From the NCBI RefSeq assembly GCF_016403105.1, contig NZ_CP046155.1:62001-126000 (forward strand): DNA of 64,000 nt, written 5' to 3'. The notes under the pieces are model-generated. The model did not search any database and was not told the DNA's origin. It saw only the letters and a program-made list of their open reading frames with translations. Source of the DNA: Leptolyngbya sp. BL0902 (GTDB lineage: Bacteria > Cyanobacteriota > Cyanobacteriia > Phormidesmidales > Phormidesmidaceae). A program made the position numbers and the translations under genes. Shown here piece after piece: positions 8,991-18,141 of this stretch (positions are counted from its first letter, which is position 1; each line of letters opens with the position of its first letter).

Positions 8991-9433
8991 GGACAACGGG
9001 GAGGCAAGGGCGGTGGGTCGGAAACCTGTTCTAGGCGTTCCTGAATCTTGCTGAGGCGCTGTTCCTCATCCACCGCAGGGCGTGGGGTCGGTACTTCGGT
9101 GTTGGGCCAGGTGTGGAGGTCGTGGCAGGGGCAGGGGCAGGTATTGAGGCCCAAAATGGGGATGGCCACGGGCATCTCGCAGCGGGCACAGGCGGTAATG
9201 TCCCAGGCAGGAGTGAGCATCGTCGCAACGCTTTGGGTGGTGCCTTCGAGGTAGCAGCCCTGGCCACTTGTTACCATGATGTGGTGCCAACAATCTTCAA
9301 AGGCTTGGCTGTAGCGACCTTTGTAAAAAATCGGCGACGGCAAACAGGTGCCCCGATTCTCCGCCAGCACCACGGGCTTGCCCAACTGAAACCAGTGGGC
9401 CAAAAATTCCCTTACTTGTTCCTGGGTGGCCAT
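8939..9433 (-). CDS. conserved protein with Cys-rich, probably zinc-binding motif
   Basis: 164 residues. The N-terminal half ([34 protein letters not shown]) looks globular. A cluster ACARCEM...CPCPCHDLH suggests a metal site. The C-terminus is Pro/Glu-rich and likely disordered. AGGAGG lies just before the ATG at 9433. The last 52 bases run antisense into the 3' end of rnz; the disordered tail fits such an overlap. It has no recognised family name and is probably a cyanobacteria-specific protein. Confidence 0.6.
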   Translation of the reverse strand: MATQEQVREFLAHWFQLGKPVVLAENRGTCLPSPIFYKGRYSQAFEDCWHHIMVTSGQGCYLEGTTQSVATMLTPAWDITACARCEMPVAIPILGLNTCPCPCHDLHTWPNTEVPTPRPAVDEEQRLSKIQERLEQVSDPPPLPPRCPYSAEDTSVFSSWRKMS

Positions 9434-9613
9434 TGTCCTCCTATGCAGTGCTACCCCAGGTCACACGGCTAGACACTACGGCTGCACTGTGATCCTAGCT
9501 GTTTTATCCCTGACCCCACCGAAGAACGGGCGATTCTTTGGAAAGTTTGCAGATTTACCCCAGCGATCCCCCGGTCGCTGGGTTCTATTCCACACGGGCC
9601 ACCCTAAAACTGG

Positions 9614-10159
9614 CTATGGAGGGCCATCCACCGCCACCCCCACCTGGCGTAAATCCACGGCATAGCCTGCCACCACCAAGTAGACCGCATCCGCCACCGC
9701 ACCCAGTTGCCGCGTCAGATGACCCAGCCGATCTCGAAATTGCCGCCCCGCCGGATAGGCTGGCACCACGCCCCACCCGGTTTCCTCCGCCACAAAAATC
9801 ACCGTTGCCGCCGTTTGCTCCACGCTGGCAATCAAATCCGCCACGGTTTCCTGCCACTGGGGGTCGTCTTGGTCTAGCCCATGGGCCAGCCAGGTACCGA
9901 GGGAATCGACCAGCAAACAGTCCGTGGCTTGGCCTGCCAAAATCGCCGCCGACAGGCCCACGGGCACCTCCCACAGCCGCCAATCCACCGGACGCCGCTG
10001 GCGATGTCGCTCCAGCCGCGCCTGCCACTCCTGATCCTCCGGGTTCACCGCTGAGGTGGCCACATATACCACAGCCTGCCCCGACCGCTGGGCCAAGGTC
10101 TCCGCCCACTCGCTCTTGCCCGACCGGGTTGGCCCGGTGACGACGATAACTTGCTTCAC
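9614..10159 (-). CDS. cobU: adenosylcobinamide kinase / adenosylcobinamide-phosphate guanylyltransferase
   Basis: Bifunctional cobalamin (or pseudocobalamin) assembly enzyme that phosphorylates adenosylcobinamide and attaches GMP. It has the P-loop GPTRSGKSEWAE at the N-terminus, YVATS with the family's nucleotide site, RLERHRQRRP containing the His that accepts GMP, LLVDSLGTWL (Walker B) and FVAEETGWGVVPAYPAGRQFRD. From the GTG at 10159 it is 181 residues, the normal length, with a GAGG site about eight bases upstream. Longer in-frame starts at 10183 and 10219 exist but add unrelated residues. No other cobalamin gene is adjacent, except the CobA domain at 48.7 kb. Confidence 0.9.
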   Translation of the reverse strand: MKQVIVVTGPTRSGKSEWAETLAQRSGQAVVYVATSAVNPEDQEWQARLERHRQRRPVDWRLWEVPVGLSAAILAGQATDCLLVDSLGTWLAHGLDQDDPQWQETVADLIASVEQTAATVIFVAEETGWGVVPAYPAGRQFRDRLGHLTRQLGAVADAVYLVVAGYAVDLRQVGVAVDGPP

Positions 10160-10393
10160 CCGGTTTTCCTCACCTCTTTTCATACACCTAAGTAGATCAC
10201 AACCGCGCTCCCATGCCATGCCCCAGCCCTTCCCAATTCCCAGGGAGAGGCATCGAGATCTCGCTTAACTCGCACTCCCATAGACAGCGGGGCGAGGTCG
10301 CTAGGGGCAGCGGGCCGAGTACGGTCTTCCCTGGGTTGGCAAAGACACAGTCACACGGGACAATGGGATCATTGTATTTTTTGACATTCGGCT

Positions 10394-11143
10394 GTGAATA
10401 ACGCACCTGTACGCACGGTTTCTGACGCCAAGCGGGACTTCTATGCTCACCACACCCGCCCCATCAACTCCATTTACCGTCGTGTGGTGGACGAGCTTTT
10501 GGTAGAAATGCATCTGCTCTCGGTCAACGCCGATTTTACCTACGATCCCCTCTATGCCCTGGGCATCGTCACCACCTTCGACCGCTTTATGCAGGGCTAC
10601 GAACCCGAAAGCGACAAAGCCTCCATTTTCAATGCCCTTTGCCAATCGGTGCAAAGCTCTCCCGAACAGTACCGGGGCGACGCCGAAGCCATGCAAGCCG
10701 CCGTAGCGGGGCAATCCCTCGACGACCTCAAAGCCCAGTTTGAAAACCTAGCAGAAGCGGCCCACAGTGGCGGCCTGCGCGGCACCCTCGGCACCGTCGC
10801 CACCAAGGAAGCCTTCAAATATAGCCGCCCCTTCGGCATCGGCCTCTATACCCTGATCGAAGCCGTCGCCGGAGAAGACCTCCTCAAAAACAAAGACTCC
10901 TTTGAAGCCCTGCTGAAGGATCTAACGGGCAAGCTCAACTTCCCGGCAGATAAGCTTTCCAAGGATTTAGAACTCTACCGCAGCAACATCGAGAAGTTCG
11001 CCCAGGCCCAGGAAGTCATGAAAGACATGCTGGCCGCCGAACGCAAAAAACGCGAAGACCGCCAAAAAGCCGCCGAAGCTACAGCCGCCGAAGTGGTGGA
11101 ATCTGTCCCCACCCCCGCCGAAGGCAGCGAAAACGCAGGTTAG
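10394..11143 (+). CDS. thf1: Psb29/THF1 thylakoid formation protein
   Basis: Matches the Psb29 (THF1) family: VSDAKRDFYAHHTRPINSIYRRVVDELLVEMHLL, FTYDPLYALGIVTTFDRFMQGY and FKYSRPFGIGLYTLIE are family hallmarks. In cyanobacteria the protein co-purifies with photosystem II and the FtsH protease and affects PSII repair and high-light tolerance. The C-terminal 70 residues form a Lys/Ala/Glu-rich coiled coil, usual for the family. The start is the GTG at 10394, placing a short MNNAPVRT before the conserved block. It stands alone on the plus strand between cobU and a dispersed repeat. Confidence 0.95.
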   Translation: MNNAPVRTVSDAKRDFYAHHTRPINSIYRRVVDELLVEMHLLSVNADFTYDPLYALGIVTTFDRFMQGYEPESDKASIFNALCQSVQSSPEQYRGDAEAMQAAVAGQSLDDLKAQFENLAEAAHSGGLRGTLGTVATKEAFKYSRPFGIGLYTLIEAVAGEDLLKNKDSFEALLKDLTGKLNFPADKLSKDLELYRSNIEKFAQAQEVMKDMLAAERKKREDRQKAAEATAAEVVESVPTPAEGSENAG

Positions 11144-11160
11144 TGAGTTGCCTCGTCTTG

Positions 11161-11254
11161 CCCTCACCCCCAGCCCCTCTCCCAGGAAGGAGAGGGGAGG
11201 CAGAAGGAACTTTCAAAGCACCTCTCCAAGCTTGGAAGAGGGATTTTGGGGTAA
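11161..11254. repeat. dispersed palindromic intergenic repeat, copy 1
   Basis: A run starting CCCTCACCCCCAGCCCCTC, containing CTCTCCCAGGAAGGAGAGG and CTCTCCAAGCTTGGAAGAG hairpins, and ending GATTTTGGGGTAAG. The element at 48512 has the same CCCTCACCC opening, paired CTCTCCC hairpins and an ACTTT spacer. It sits just after the psb29 stop and could also serve as a terminator. Confidence 0.6.
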
Positions 11255-11270
11255 GAGCCCATTGAAGCAT

Positions 11271-12848
11271 CTAAATATAAATCGGATCCAGAGCGTAGTC
11301 CTTCCAATCACGGTGGAAGCGCTCAGACACATGGGGGGTGAGGACAAATTTGGGTTCCTGGCCCCCTTTGACATCGACCCGCAAAAACGAGTAGGGGCGG
11401 CGATAGTCGGGCTTTTTGCCTATGCGACCGATAAAGAGCTGGGATTCCGCCACCGGACGCAGTTCATCGGATGCCTCGCCCGTCAGGTCAGAGACAGGTT
11501 CGCAGAGGGTGTTTCCGCCAGACCGCTGACGCCGCAAGCTGAGGCCGCTGCCGCCGCAGACAATCCAGTCTAAGTGACCATCGGCGTGGCCTGTGTCTAG
11601 GGTTTTCAGGTGTTCAAAGCAGTGGGCGTGGCCGTTGATGACCAGATTCACCGGGGGCGTTCCGTCTGCCAGGTTAGGCACCGCCGCCGCTACCTGATCC
11701 AGCACCCAGCGCAGATGGTGACGCACCGCCAGGGTTTGGCCCTGGTTCCACTTGGTGGATTCGGTGACGTAGGGGGGATGGTGGAAGAACACGATCCGCC
11801 CCCGCGCCGCTGGGTCTTGCCAGGAGGCGATCAGCTTATCTCGCAGCCACAGCAGTTGTTCGGTGTCGATTTGGGCGGTGGGGTTGGCGTTGAGTTGCTT
11901 GTCGATGTCGAGCAGCATTTCGTCGTACTGCTCTACCTTGGCCTGCCAGTCGTCCAAATCCTCCTGAGCATGGGTATCTTTGGGATTGCGGTGCAGCGCA
12001 GCCTCCTCCACTAACCGTCGATCCTCTAGTACCTGCTGCCGCTGCCCCTGAAGCCACTGGCGACGATCTAGCCCTCCCTGGTGAGCCAGCAATGACGGAT
12101 CGTTGAAGGTGCTGGAATCTAGCGCAAAAAAATCAATGCCGCCATAGCGAAAGGTGTAGTAGCGATTGGGCAGGCGAGTGTACACCCCTGGTCGATAGCG
12201 CAAGCCCTGGGTGTCGCCATTCCAAGCACCGTAGTGCGTCCGCAGGTGATCCACCAGTTGGTCGGCAGGGATGCCCTGCAAATAGTCTAAAAAGGCGCGA
12301 GCGTAGGCATCTCCCACCCCCGACCCATGCCAGCCCACATTAGGGTTGAGGTCGATGCCCAGCAGCTTTCGCAGGGGTTTGCTAAGCTGCACCAGCACGC
12401 TATACAGGCGCGGCAGGTTGTAGTAATCGTGGTTTCCGGGCACCGCCAAAAACGGAAACCGAAACAGCATTTGGTCGTAGGCAATCTTATCGGGCTGATC
12501 GCCCCCCACCAGCCACTCTCGATAGGGCTTGATGAAATTGTCGGGATACTGCTCGCGGGAACCCACCTGATACACCACGTCCCCGGTGTGCAGCAAAAAC
12601 CGACAGTCCTGCAAATGGGGCACCATCTGCTCGGCCAGCCGCCGCTGGGGGTGGTGATCCGGGTGGGGGCCAGATCCGCTGTCGCCAATTACCAAAAAGG
12701 AAAACTCCTCGGTTTCGGCGTGGCCATCTTCTACCATCAGCCTGGTTTGATCAATGTGGCGGGCCACCAGGGTCGGATGCTGCCAGCGCACCCGCGCCTT
12801 CATTTTGGCAACCTTGGCAGGAATCGGCGGATCGAGAATCGAAGACAT
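11271..12848 (-). CDS. calcineurin-like metallophosphoesterase
   Basis: 525 residues with the five metallophosphoesterase blocks in order: VIGDSGSG (about residue 53), HTGDVVYQ, PGNHDYYN, FFHHPPY and INGHAHCFEH. It has no signal peptide or membrane segment, so it should be cytoplasmic. A Gln/Asp-rich helical insertion lies between the GNHD and HHPP motifs. The substrate cannot be read from sequence; phosphodiesterase or phosphomonoesterase activity is inferred from the fold. It stands alone on the minus strand, with a dispersed repeat downstream. Confidence 0.85.
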   Translation of the reverse strand: MSSILDPPIPAKVAKMKARVRWQHPTLVARHIDQTRLMVEDGHAETEEFSFLVIGDSGSGPHPDHHPQRRLAEQMVPHLQDCRFLLHTGDVVYQVGSREQYPDNFIKPYREWLVGGDQPDKIAYDQMLFRFPFLAVPGNHDYYNLPRLYSVLVQLSKPLRKLLGIDLNPNVGWHGSGVGDAYARAFLDYLQGIPADQLVDHLRTHYGAWNGDTQGLRYRPGVYTRLPNRYYTFRYGGIDFFALDSSTFNDPSLLAHQGGLDRRQWLQGQRQQVLEDRRLVEEAALHRNPKDTHAQEDLDDWQAKVEQYDEMLLDIDKQLNANPTAQIDTEQLLWLRDKLIASWQDPAARGRIVFFHHPPYVTESTKWNQGQTLAVRHHLRWVLDQVAAAVPNLADGTPPVNLVINGHAHCFEHLKTLDTGHADGHLDWIVCGGSGLSLRRQRSGGNTLCEPVSDLTGEASDELRPVAESQLFIGRIGKKPDYRRPYSFLRVDVKGGQEPKFVLTPHVSERFHRDWKDYALDPIYI

Positions 12849-13021
12849 GGGCGGTCGGCGGCGGGGCGGTAGGCTAACAGTAATAGGCTAGCAGTCCTCC
12901 GGCGGGAAACCCAGGTTTTCCATGGGGTGAGGTCTGATGGAGCCCAACCTGTTCATGCCCCGTAACATCTGTGGAACCCAAAGAGGCATAGTGCGTCCAC
13001 AGAGGGAGAGTACGCCACCGC

Positions 13022-13414
13022 CTAGGGCTCTGACCGTACCCCAAACACCTGTTGCACCACCGCCCAACGGGAACAGTCCCAATAGTCCACATGGGCGCAA
13101 ATTTTGCCGCTATCGTTGAGGGTCAGCTCGCTGCGGCCAGGGATGCTCATCGCGGGCTTCCAGGGCAAAGGGGCTACCCAATTCAGCGTCCAGCGGGTGT
13201 GAATTTGGCTGGGGCTAACGTATTCAATGGCGTGCAGATCTAGATCAATGGCCTGAAACCAGCGGGTGATAAAGCCAATCATGTTCTGGTAGCGTGACAG
13301 GCCGCGAAACTCGTTCAGGGGGTCTTTGAAATAGACGTCCTCTGCATAGAGGTGATAGCTCTGCTGGTGGGGAAAGCGCTGATAGTCCTGGCGCAGTTGT
13401 TCCAAAACGTCCAT
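13022..13414 (-). CDS. DUF2358 (SnoaL/NTF2-like) protein
   Basis: 130 residues from the ATG at 13414: VLEQLRQDYQRFP, YAEDVYFKDPLNEFRGLSRYQNMI, RWTLNWVAPLPWKPAMSIPGRSELTL and VDYWDCSRW follow the DUF2358 pattern, a small cone-like NTF2 fold found in cyanobacteria and plastids. Function unknown. A longer frame from 13486 would overlap the divergent lipoprotein gene, so the shorter start, matching the family's MDxxxxL opening, is used. It reads divergently from that gene. Confidence 0.8.
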   Translation of the reverse strand: MDVLEQLRQDYQRFPHQQSYHLYAEDVYFKDPLNEFRGLSRYQNMIGFITRWFQAIDLDLHAIEYVSPSQIHTRWTLNWVAPLPWKPAMSIPGRSELTLNDSGKICAHVDYWDCSRWAVVQQVFGVRSEP

Positions 13415-13456
13415 GGTGTCTAAATATCCATACCGACATTGAGGTTGAGGTTTGTG

Positions 13457-13933
13457 ATGATGCCCAAGTTTAACCTTCCCAAACAACCGCTACGGCCCTG
13501 GGGAATGGCGGCCCTCATGCTAGGATTAGCCGCCTGTTCGGCCCCGACTAGCCCCATCGCCCAGGTCGAGCCGTTGGCCTTGTTGCCGCCCTATCTGCCG
13601 GGATGGGAAGCCTATGAAGCCATAGATAACGATGGCGTTGCCTTACCCTCCGGCGAACTGACCCCCTTCAGTTTGGCCCAATCCCTGCTGACCGAACCGG
13701 AAACGCTGGAATGCTTCAGAACCGCTCAAGTCCGCATCGAGGCTTTGGACAATGGCGATATGGCCATCCTATCTACCCGCGTGGGGCTGTGTGATGACTC
13801 GGTGGCGGCTATCGAACAACGCCTTGACCTCACCCCCACCTCCATGGGTTGGGCCTTAAATCAGAGCGGTCAACGCTTTGGCTGCGGACGTCCAGAGTTC
13901 GCCTGGGCCGCACCAGGAACCCTGTGCCCCTAG
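13457..13933 (+). CDS. predicted lipoprotein of unknown function
   Basis: About 158 residues with a lipoprotein signal: basic start, hydrophobic GMAALMLGLAACS with a lipobox ending at Cys (LAAC). The mature part has three more Cys (LECF, GLCDD, FGCG) plus one near the end (TLCP), consistent with disulfides outside the cytoplasm. GAGG lies upstream of three consecutive in-frame start options (GTG 13454, ATG 13457, ATG 13460). No family recognised. Confidence 0.65.
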   Translation: MMPKFNLPKQPLRPWGMAALMLGLAACSAPTSPIAQVEPLALLPPYLPGWEAYEAIDNDGVALPSGELTPFSLAQSLLTEPETLECFRTAQVRIEALDNGDMAILSTRVGLCDDSVAAIEQRLDLTPTSMGWALNQSGQRFGCGRPEFAWAAPGTLCP

Positions 13934-14017
13934 GATGTCGGTTGAGGCCAAAATCCAGCGTCTTACGCCCTAGGTCACAGAGGCAGAGCCCTAAGCTTGG
14001 GGCTAGGTTCCCGATGC

Positions 14018-14920
14018 CTAGGCCCAGGGTTTGAAGACCATCTTGGCTTTAAGAATGGGCTCCCCTTCTCGGTACTCTACTTGGCCAATGCCGAGGAATT
14101 CGTTGTCGGCGGCGGACACAATGCGATAGGGCTGATCGGGGTCTAGGGCGATGGGCGGCGCAAACTTTTGGCCCTGCTGCCAGCGACGGGCGAGATCCGG
14201 ATCGAGGGCCAGGGCAGGCAGGTGGGCAAGGGCCGCTTCTGGAGCCTGGAGTTGAAAGCCCTCGGTCTCGACGCGCTGTTTCACCTGATCCAAGGTGAGG
14301 CTGGTGTCGAGGGTAAAGCCATTGCTGCGGGTGCGGGTGAGGTGGGCCAAGGTTGCGCCTGTGCCCACCTGCTGCCCCAAGTCGCGGGCCAGGGCGCGGA
14401 TGTAGGTACCGGGGCCACAGTCCACATCCACGGTGAGTTCGGGATGATCGCCCCCCTGCCAGCCCTGCACCGTCAGGCCATGGATCACCACCGTGCGAGG
14501 GGGCGGCGTCACCACTTGGCCGCGTCGAGCGAGGTCGTACAGGCGCTTGCCCTCCACTTGAATAGCGCTAAAGGCCGGGGGAATTTGCGCCAGGGTACCC
14601 AAAAATTCGGGTAGAGCCGCCTGCACAGCCTCCAAGGTGAGATCCGTTGCGAGACAATGGCTCACCACCTCGCCCTCCAGGTCGTCGGTGGTGGTGGTCA
14701 GGCCAAAGCGAATCACCGCCCGGTAGGCTTTATCCGCCGCCAGGTAGGGTAGCAGCCGCGTCGCCCGTCCCACCGCCAAGGGCAACACCCCCTCCGCCAG
14801 CGGATCCAGCGTGCCCCCGTGGCCCACCTTGCGGGTGCCCAACAGCCGCCGCACCGCCGCGACACAGTCATGGGAGGTGACTTGGCTAAGCTTATTGAGG
14901 TTCAAAAATCCGTCCGCCAC
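14018..14920 (-). CDS. truB: tRNA pseudouridine(55) synthase
   Basis: Makes pseudouridine-55 in the T-loop of tRNAs. Motifs: GFLNLNKLSQVTSHDCV, RKVGHGGTLDPLAEGVLPLAVG with the catalytic Asp, KAYRAVIRFGLTTTTDDLEGE, FSAIQVEGKRLYDLARRG and DCGPGTYIRALARDLG. It ends with a short PUA-like part. The GTG at 14920 gives 300 residues, the standard size; the frame is open to 15022, but those extra residues do not resemble the family. Single gene, convergent with the lipoprotein gene. Confidence 0.93.
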   Translation of the reverse strand: MADGFLNLNKLSQVTSHDCVAAVRRLLGTRKVGHGGTLDPLAEGVLPLAVGRATRLLPYLAADKAYRAVIRFGLTTTTDDLEGEVVSHCLATDLTLEAVQAALPEFLGTLAQIPPAFSAIQVEGKRLYDLARRGQVVTPPPRTVVIHGLTVQGWQGGDHPELTVDVDCGPGTYIRALARDLGQQVGTGATLAHLTRTRSNGFTLDTSLTLDQVKQRVETEGFQLQAPEAALAHLPALALDPDLARRWQQGQKFAPPIALDPDQPYRIVSAADNEFLGIGQVEYREGEPILKAKMVFKPWA

Positions 14921-15138
14921 GCCGCTCACTGGACAGCTTCTCGCTCTGTCCTTTCCCGCTTCATCCACAACCGCACTCACCCCGCCCATATCCTTTTCCG
15001 GCCATCCCTCGGCAACGGCCACCCTTCGGCAATGGCCACCAACCCCGATATTAGCGCGATTGCGACCCCTGACCTAGGCCCCTATCACTGGATGCGGGGT
15101 ACAATAAGCAAATCTTTTCTGCACAATCAGCACTCCCT

Positions 15139-15699
15139 ATGCCCCTTGGACAAGAACCGCCCCAACTGTTAAAACAGCGCTTATTCTACGAAGGCCGCAA
15201 ATTTAACTTTGAGGTGAACCGTCTGCGTCTGCCCAATAAGGCCGTGGGCGAGTGGGAATGCGTGCGCCATCCCGGCGGGGCCTTGGCCGTGCCCCTTACC
15301 GATGATGGTCGGCTGGTTTTGCTGCGGCAGTATCGGTTTGCGGTGCTGGGACGGTTGCTGGAGTTTCCGGCGGGCACCATCGAACCCAACGAAGCCCCGG
15401 CAGAGACCATTCGCCGCGAAATTCAGGAGGAAACGGGCTATGCGGCAACCACTTGGCTTCCCATCGGCACGTTTCCCTTGGCCCCGGGCTACTCCGATGA
15501 ACTGATCTACGCCTTCCTCGCCACAGATTTAGAGCCCGTAGAGGCTCCAGCGGGCGACGAAGATGAAGACATGGAGGTCGTGTTGATGACGCCCGATCAA
15601 CTGGAGAAGGCTATTCTCGCTGGAGAGGCCGTGGATGCCAAAACCATCGCCAGCTTCTTTTTGGCCAAACCCTTCATTGCCAAACTAATCGACTGTTAG
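15139..15699 (+). CDS. NUDIX hydrolase, ADP-ribose pyrophosphatase type
   Basis: 186 residues with a complete NUDIX box, GTIEPNEAPAETIRREIQEETGY (Gx5Ex7REx2EExGx), preceded by VLLRQYRFAVLGRLLEFPAG and followed by PLAPGYSDELIYAFLATDL, a pattern typical of ADP-sugar pyrophosphatases. Likely hydrolyses ADP-ribose or related nucleotide sugars in the cytoplasm; the exact substrate is not set by the sequence. It starts at the ATG at 15139 and reads divergently from truB. Confidence 0.88.
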   Translation: MPLGQEPPQLLKQRLFYEGRKFNFEVNRLRLPNKAVGEWECVRHPGGALAVPLTDDGRLVLLRQYRFAVLGRLLEFPAGTIEPNEAPAETIRREIQEETGYAATTWLPIGTFPLAPGYSDELIYAFLATDLEPVEAPAGDEDEDMEVVLMTPDQLEKAILAGEAVDAKTIASFFLAKPFIAKLIDC

Positions 15700-15898
15700 G
15701 GAGACTCCCAACGTCGCGGCCCCGCCGTCCTAGGATTTTTTCAGCCTCAATTCCCCAAGCGGCTCCTGAGTCAAAGCCAAGACAACGGTTGATCTACGGC
15801 AATAGGCTGAATGGCGGTGACGGTGACAACAAGAACCCACCCCTAGGGCAACCTTAGGCAAGTTTCAGCACTATTACATTTGCCTTGGGGGTGTCGCG

Positions 15899-16804
15899 GT
15901 GTTCAAGTCCGTTGGTCAGCGGGTATGTGCGTTTGATTTGGAATGGGTGCCCGATGCGCCTTCCGGGCGGCGGGTCTATCGGCTACCCGCCACATTGTCT
16001 GATGAGGACGTCTTTCAGGTGATGTGGGAGCACGGAGGAGCCACGGAGGACAAGCCTCGGCCCTACCTCAAAACGGCGCTTTGTCGGGTGGTATCGGTGG
16101 CGGCGGTGATTCGGGAGCAGCGGCGCAATGGCGAAGTGGTGCTGCGGCTGACGGCCCTCCCCAAACAGGCCGACCAACCCATGGCGGAGGGGGATCTCAT
16201 CCACACCTTTCTGAGCTATGTGGGCCAGCAAAAGCCCCAGTTGGTGGGGTTTAATTCCCAAACCTCGGATCTGCCGATTTTGTTGCAGCGGGGCATGGCC
16301 ATGGGCATTTCGGCCAAAGCCTTTTGCCAACGCCCCGACAAACCCTGGGAAGGCGTAGACTATTTCGCCCGCCACACCGAAGCCCACATTGACCTAAAAA
16401 ATTTGGTCAGCGGTTGGGGGATTGGCACGCCCTCCCTGCACGAACTGGCGGCGGCAATGGGCATTCCGGGCAAGATGGGCACCGACGGCAGCAGTGTGGT
16501 GGATCTGTGGGTGGAGGGCAACCTGCGGGCCATTGTGGAATACAACCACTTTGATGCCCTCACTACCTACCTGGTGTGGCTGCGAACGGCTTTGTTTGCA
16601 GGCTTTTTCAGCCCTGAACAGCACCAAATCGAGGAAGATCGCGTGCGATCCCTGCTGCATGATCACATTGCGGCGGGAGACGAGCACCTGGTTGACTATT
16701 TGGAGCAGTGGAACCGCTTCCAGCCCCAATCCGCCGATACCGTTGCGATGGATCTGTCTCCCCTGCCCGAGGTGACGGCATCCCCCACAGACGTCGCGGC
16801 CTAG
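15899..16804 (+). CDS. 3'-5' exonuclease, PolB-like DEDDy family
   Basis: 301 residues in the DnaQ-like fold. Exo I is VCAFDLEWVPD (Asp-x-Glu near the N-terminus), Exo II is QLVGFNSQTSDLPILLQR, Exo III is IVEYNHFDALTTYLVWL with Tyr and Asp. This matches the predicted exonucleases related to the PolB proofreading domain (PF10108). The start is the GTG at 15899. It likely acts alone in DNA repair; no polymerase gene is adjacent. Confidence 0.8.
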   Translation: MFKSVGQRVCAFDLEWVPDAPSGRRVYRLPATLSDEDVFQVMWEHGGATEDKPRPYLKTALCRVVSVAAVIREQRRNGEVVLRLTALPKQADQPMAEGDLIHTFLSYVGQQKPQLVGFNSQTSDLPILLQRGMAMGISAKAFCQRPDKPWEGVDYFARHTEAHIDLKNLVSGWGIGTPSLHELAAAMGIPGKMGTDGSSVVDLWVEGNLRAIVEYNHFDALTTYLVWLRTALFAGFFSPEQHQIEEDRVRSLLHDHIAAGDEHLVDYLEQWNRFQPQSADTVAMDLSPLPEVTASPTDVAA

Positions 16805-16925
16805 GAGGGTAGACCGTCCCTCTGTGCCCTCTGTGCAGTCGGCGGTGCCCCTCAGCCTAATGCAAGCCATCGTCAATAAAGGGTAGGATACTGGGCAGGG
16901 AGATCCTTGTCTTCCCCATTTTGTC

Positions 16926-18029
16926 ATGGTTGCCACTGCAATGCCCTCACCCGATATCCTGTATCTTGATGCAATTACGAAGCGATATACCTCCGCCCTG
17001 CCCCCGGCGGTGGATGGGGTTAGCCTCAGCCTGCGTCAGGGCGAGATTTTGGCGTTGTTGGGGCCGTCTGGCTGTGGCAAAACAACCCTGCTGCGGCTGA
17101 TTGCGGGCTTTGAGCAACCCGACCAGGGCGCGATTTATCTCGGACAGCAGCCCGTCTGCGGCCCCTGTTGGCTGCCCCCAGAGCGGCGGGATGTGGGCAT
17201 TGTGTTCCAAGACTACGCCCTGTTTCCCCATCTAACGGTGGAGAAAAATGTGGCCTTTGGGCTTCAGTCCTTGGTGCGCCTGGGTAGCTTAGATCCCAAA
17301 CAGGTGCAGGCCCAAACCCAAGAGGCCATTGCTCTGGTGGGGCTCACGGGGTTTGAACGCCGCTTCCCCCACGAGCTTTCCGGGGGGCAACAGCAGCGGG
17401 TGGCCCTGGCCCGTGCCCTCGCCCCTCGGCCCACGCTGATTTTGCTGGATGAACCCTTCAGCAATCTGGATGTGCAGGTGCGGCTGCATCTGCGCCAGGA
17501 GGTACGCGACGTGCTGAAGCAGGTGAATGCCTCCGGGGTGTTTGTCACCCACGACCAGGAGGAAGCCCTCGCCATTGCCGATCAGGTGGCGGTGATGCGC
17601 CAGGGACGGCTAGAGCAGTGGGGCAGTCCCGAAACGGTCTACACCGCTCCGGCCTCTCGCTTCATTGCCAGCTTTGTTACCCAGGCTAACTTTCTCCCGG
17701 CTCGCCGCACCCCCCAGGGCTGGGAGACGGAGTTGGGCACCCTCACCCAGGTGATTCAGCCCGACGGAGCGGCCCCCGATGCCACGGTGGCCCAGGGCGA
17801 GATTATGATTCGTCAAGAAGACCTAGCGTTGCAAGTGGTGGAGACAGGGCTGTTGCGCGTCCAGAGCCGCCAGTTTTTGGGCCGAGAGTACAAGTACAGC
17901 CTCTCTACGCCCTCTGGGCACCTGCTTCATGCTCGCCTCCCCGCCAGTCAGGCGCTGCCCGTAGGCAGTTGGGTGAACCCGGTGATGCCGCCCCATCCAC
18001 TGCGGCTATACCCAACCGGGAATCGCTAG
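16926..18029 (+). CDS. ABC transporter ATP-binding protein, iron(III)/spermidine type (FutC/FbpC-like)
   Basis: 367 residues. ATPase domain: Walker A GPSGCGKTTLLRLIAGFEQP, Q-loop VFQDYALFPHLTVEKNV, signature LSGGQQQRVALARALAP, Walker B LILLDEPFSNLD, switch VTHDQEEAL. The C-terminal 120 residues form a TOBE-like regulatory domain (EIMIRQEDLAL, RVQSRQFLGREYKYSLSTPSG). The arrangement fits the FbpC/FutC iron transport ATPase group. The matching permease and binding-protein genes are not in the window, as is common for scattered fut genes. The substrate assignment is tentative. Confidence 0.8.
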   Translation: MVATAMPSPDILYLDAITKRYTSALPPAVDGVSLSLRQGEILALLGPSGCGKTTLLRLIAGFEQPDQGAIYLGQQPVCGPCWLPPERRDVGIVFQDYALFPHLTVEKNVAFGLQSLVRLGSLDPKQVQAQTQEAIALVGLTGFERRFPHELSGGQQQRVALARALAPRPTLILLDEPFSNLDVQVRLHLRQEVRDVLKQVNASGVFVTHDQEEALAIADQVAVMRQGRLEQWGSPETVYTAPASRFIASFVTQANFLPARRTPQGWETELGTLTQVIQPDGAAPDATVAQGEIMIRQEDLALQVVETGLLRVQSRQFLGREYKYSLSTPSGHLLHARLPASQALPVGSWVNPVMPPHPLRLYPTGNR

Positions 18030-18141
18030 GCGATTGTCACCGCCGAATTGGCGTGACTTGGTCTCCAGGGCTCGGTGGCCGCTGGACGAAAGGGGCAATG
18101 GCATAATAGAAACCATGTCAAGCCGCCAAGGATATCGCCCC

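Noticed and set aside
9538-10140. 200-codon Pro-rich open frame on the plus strand
   Set aside because: Antisense to cobU, which has clear catalytic motifs.
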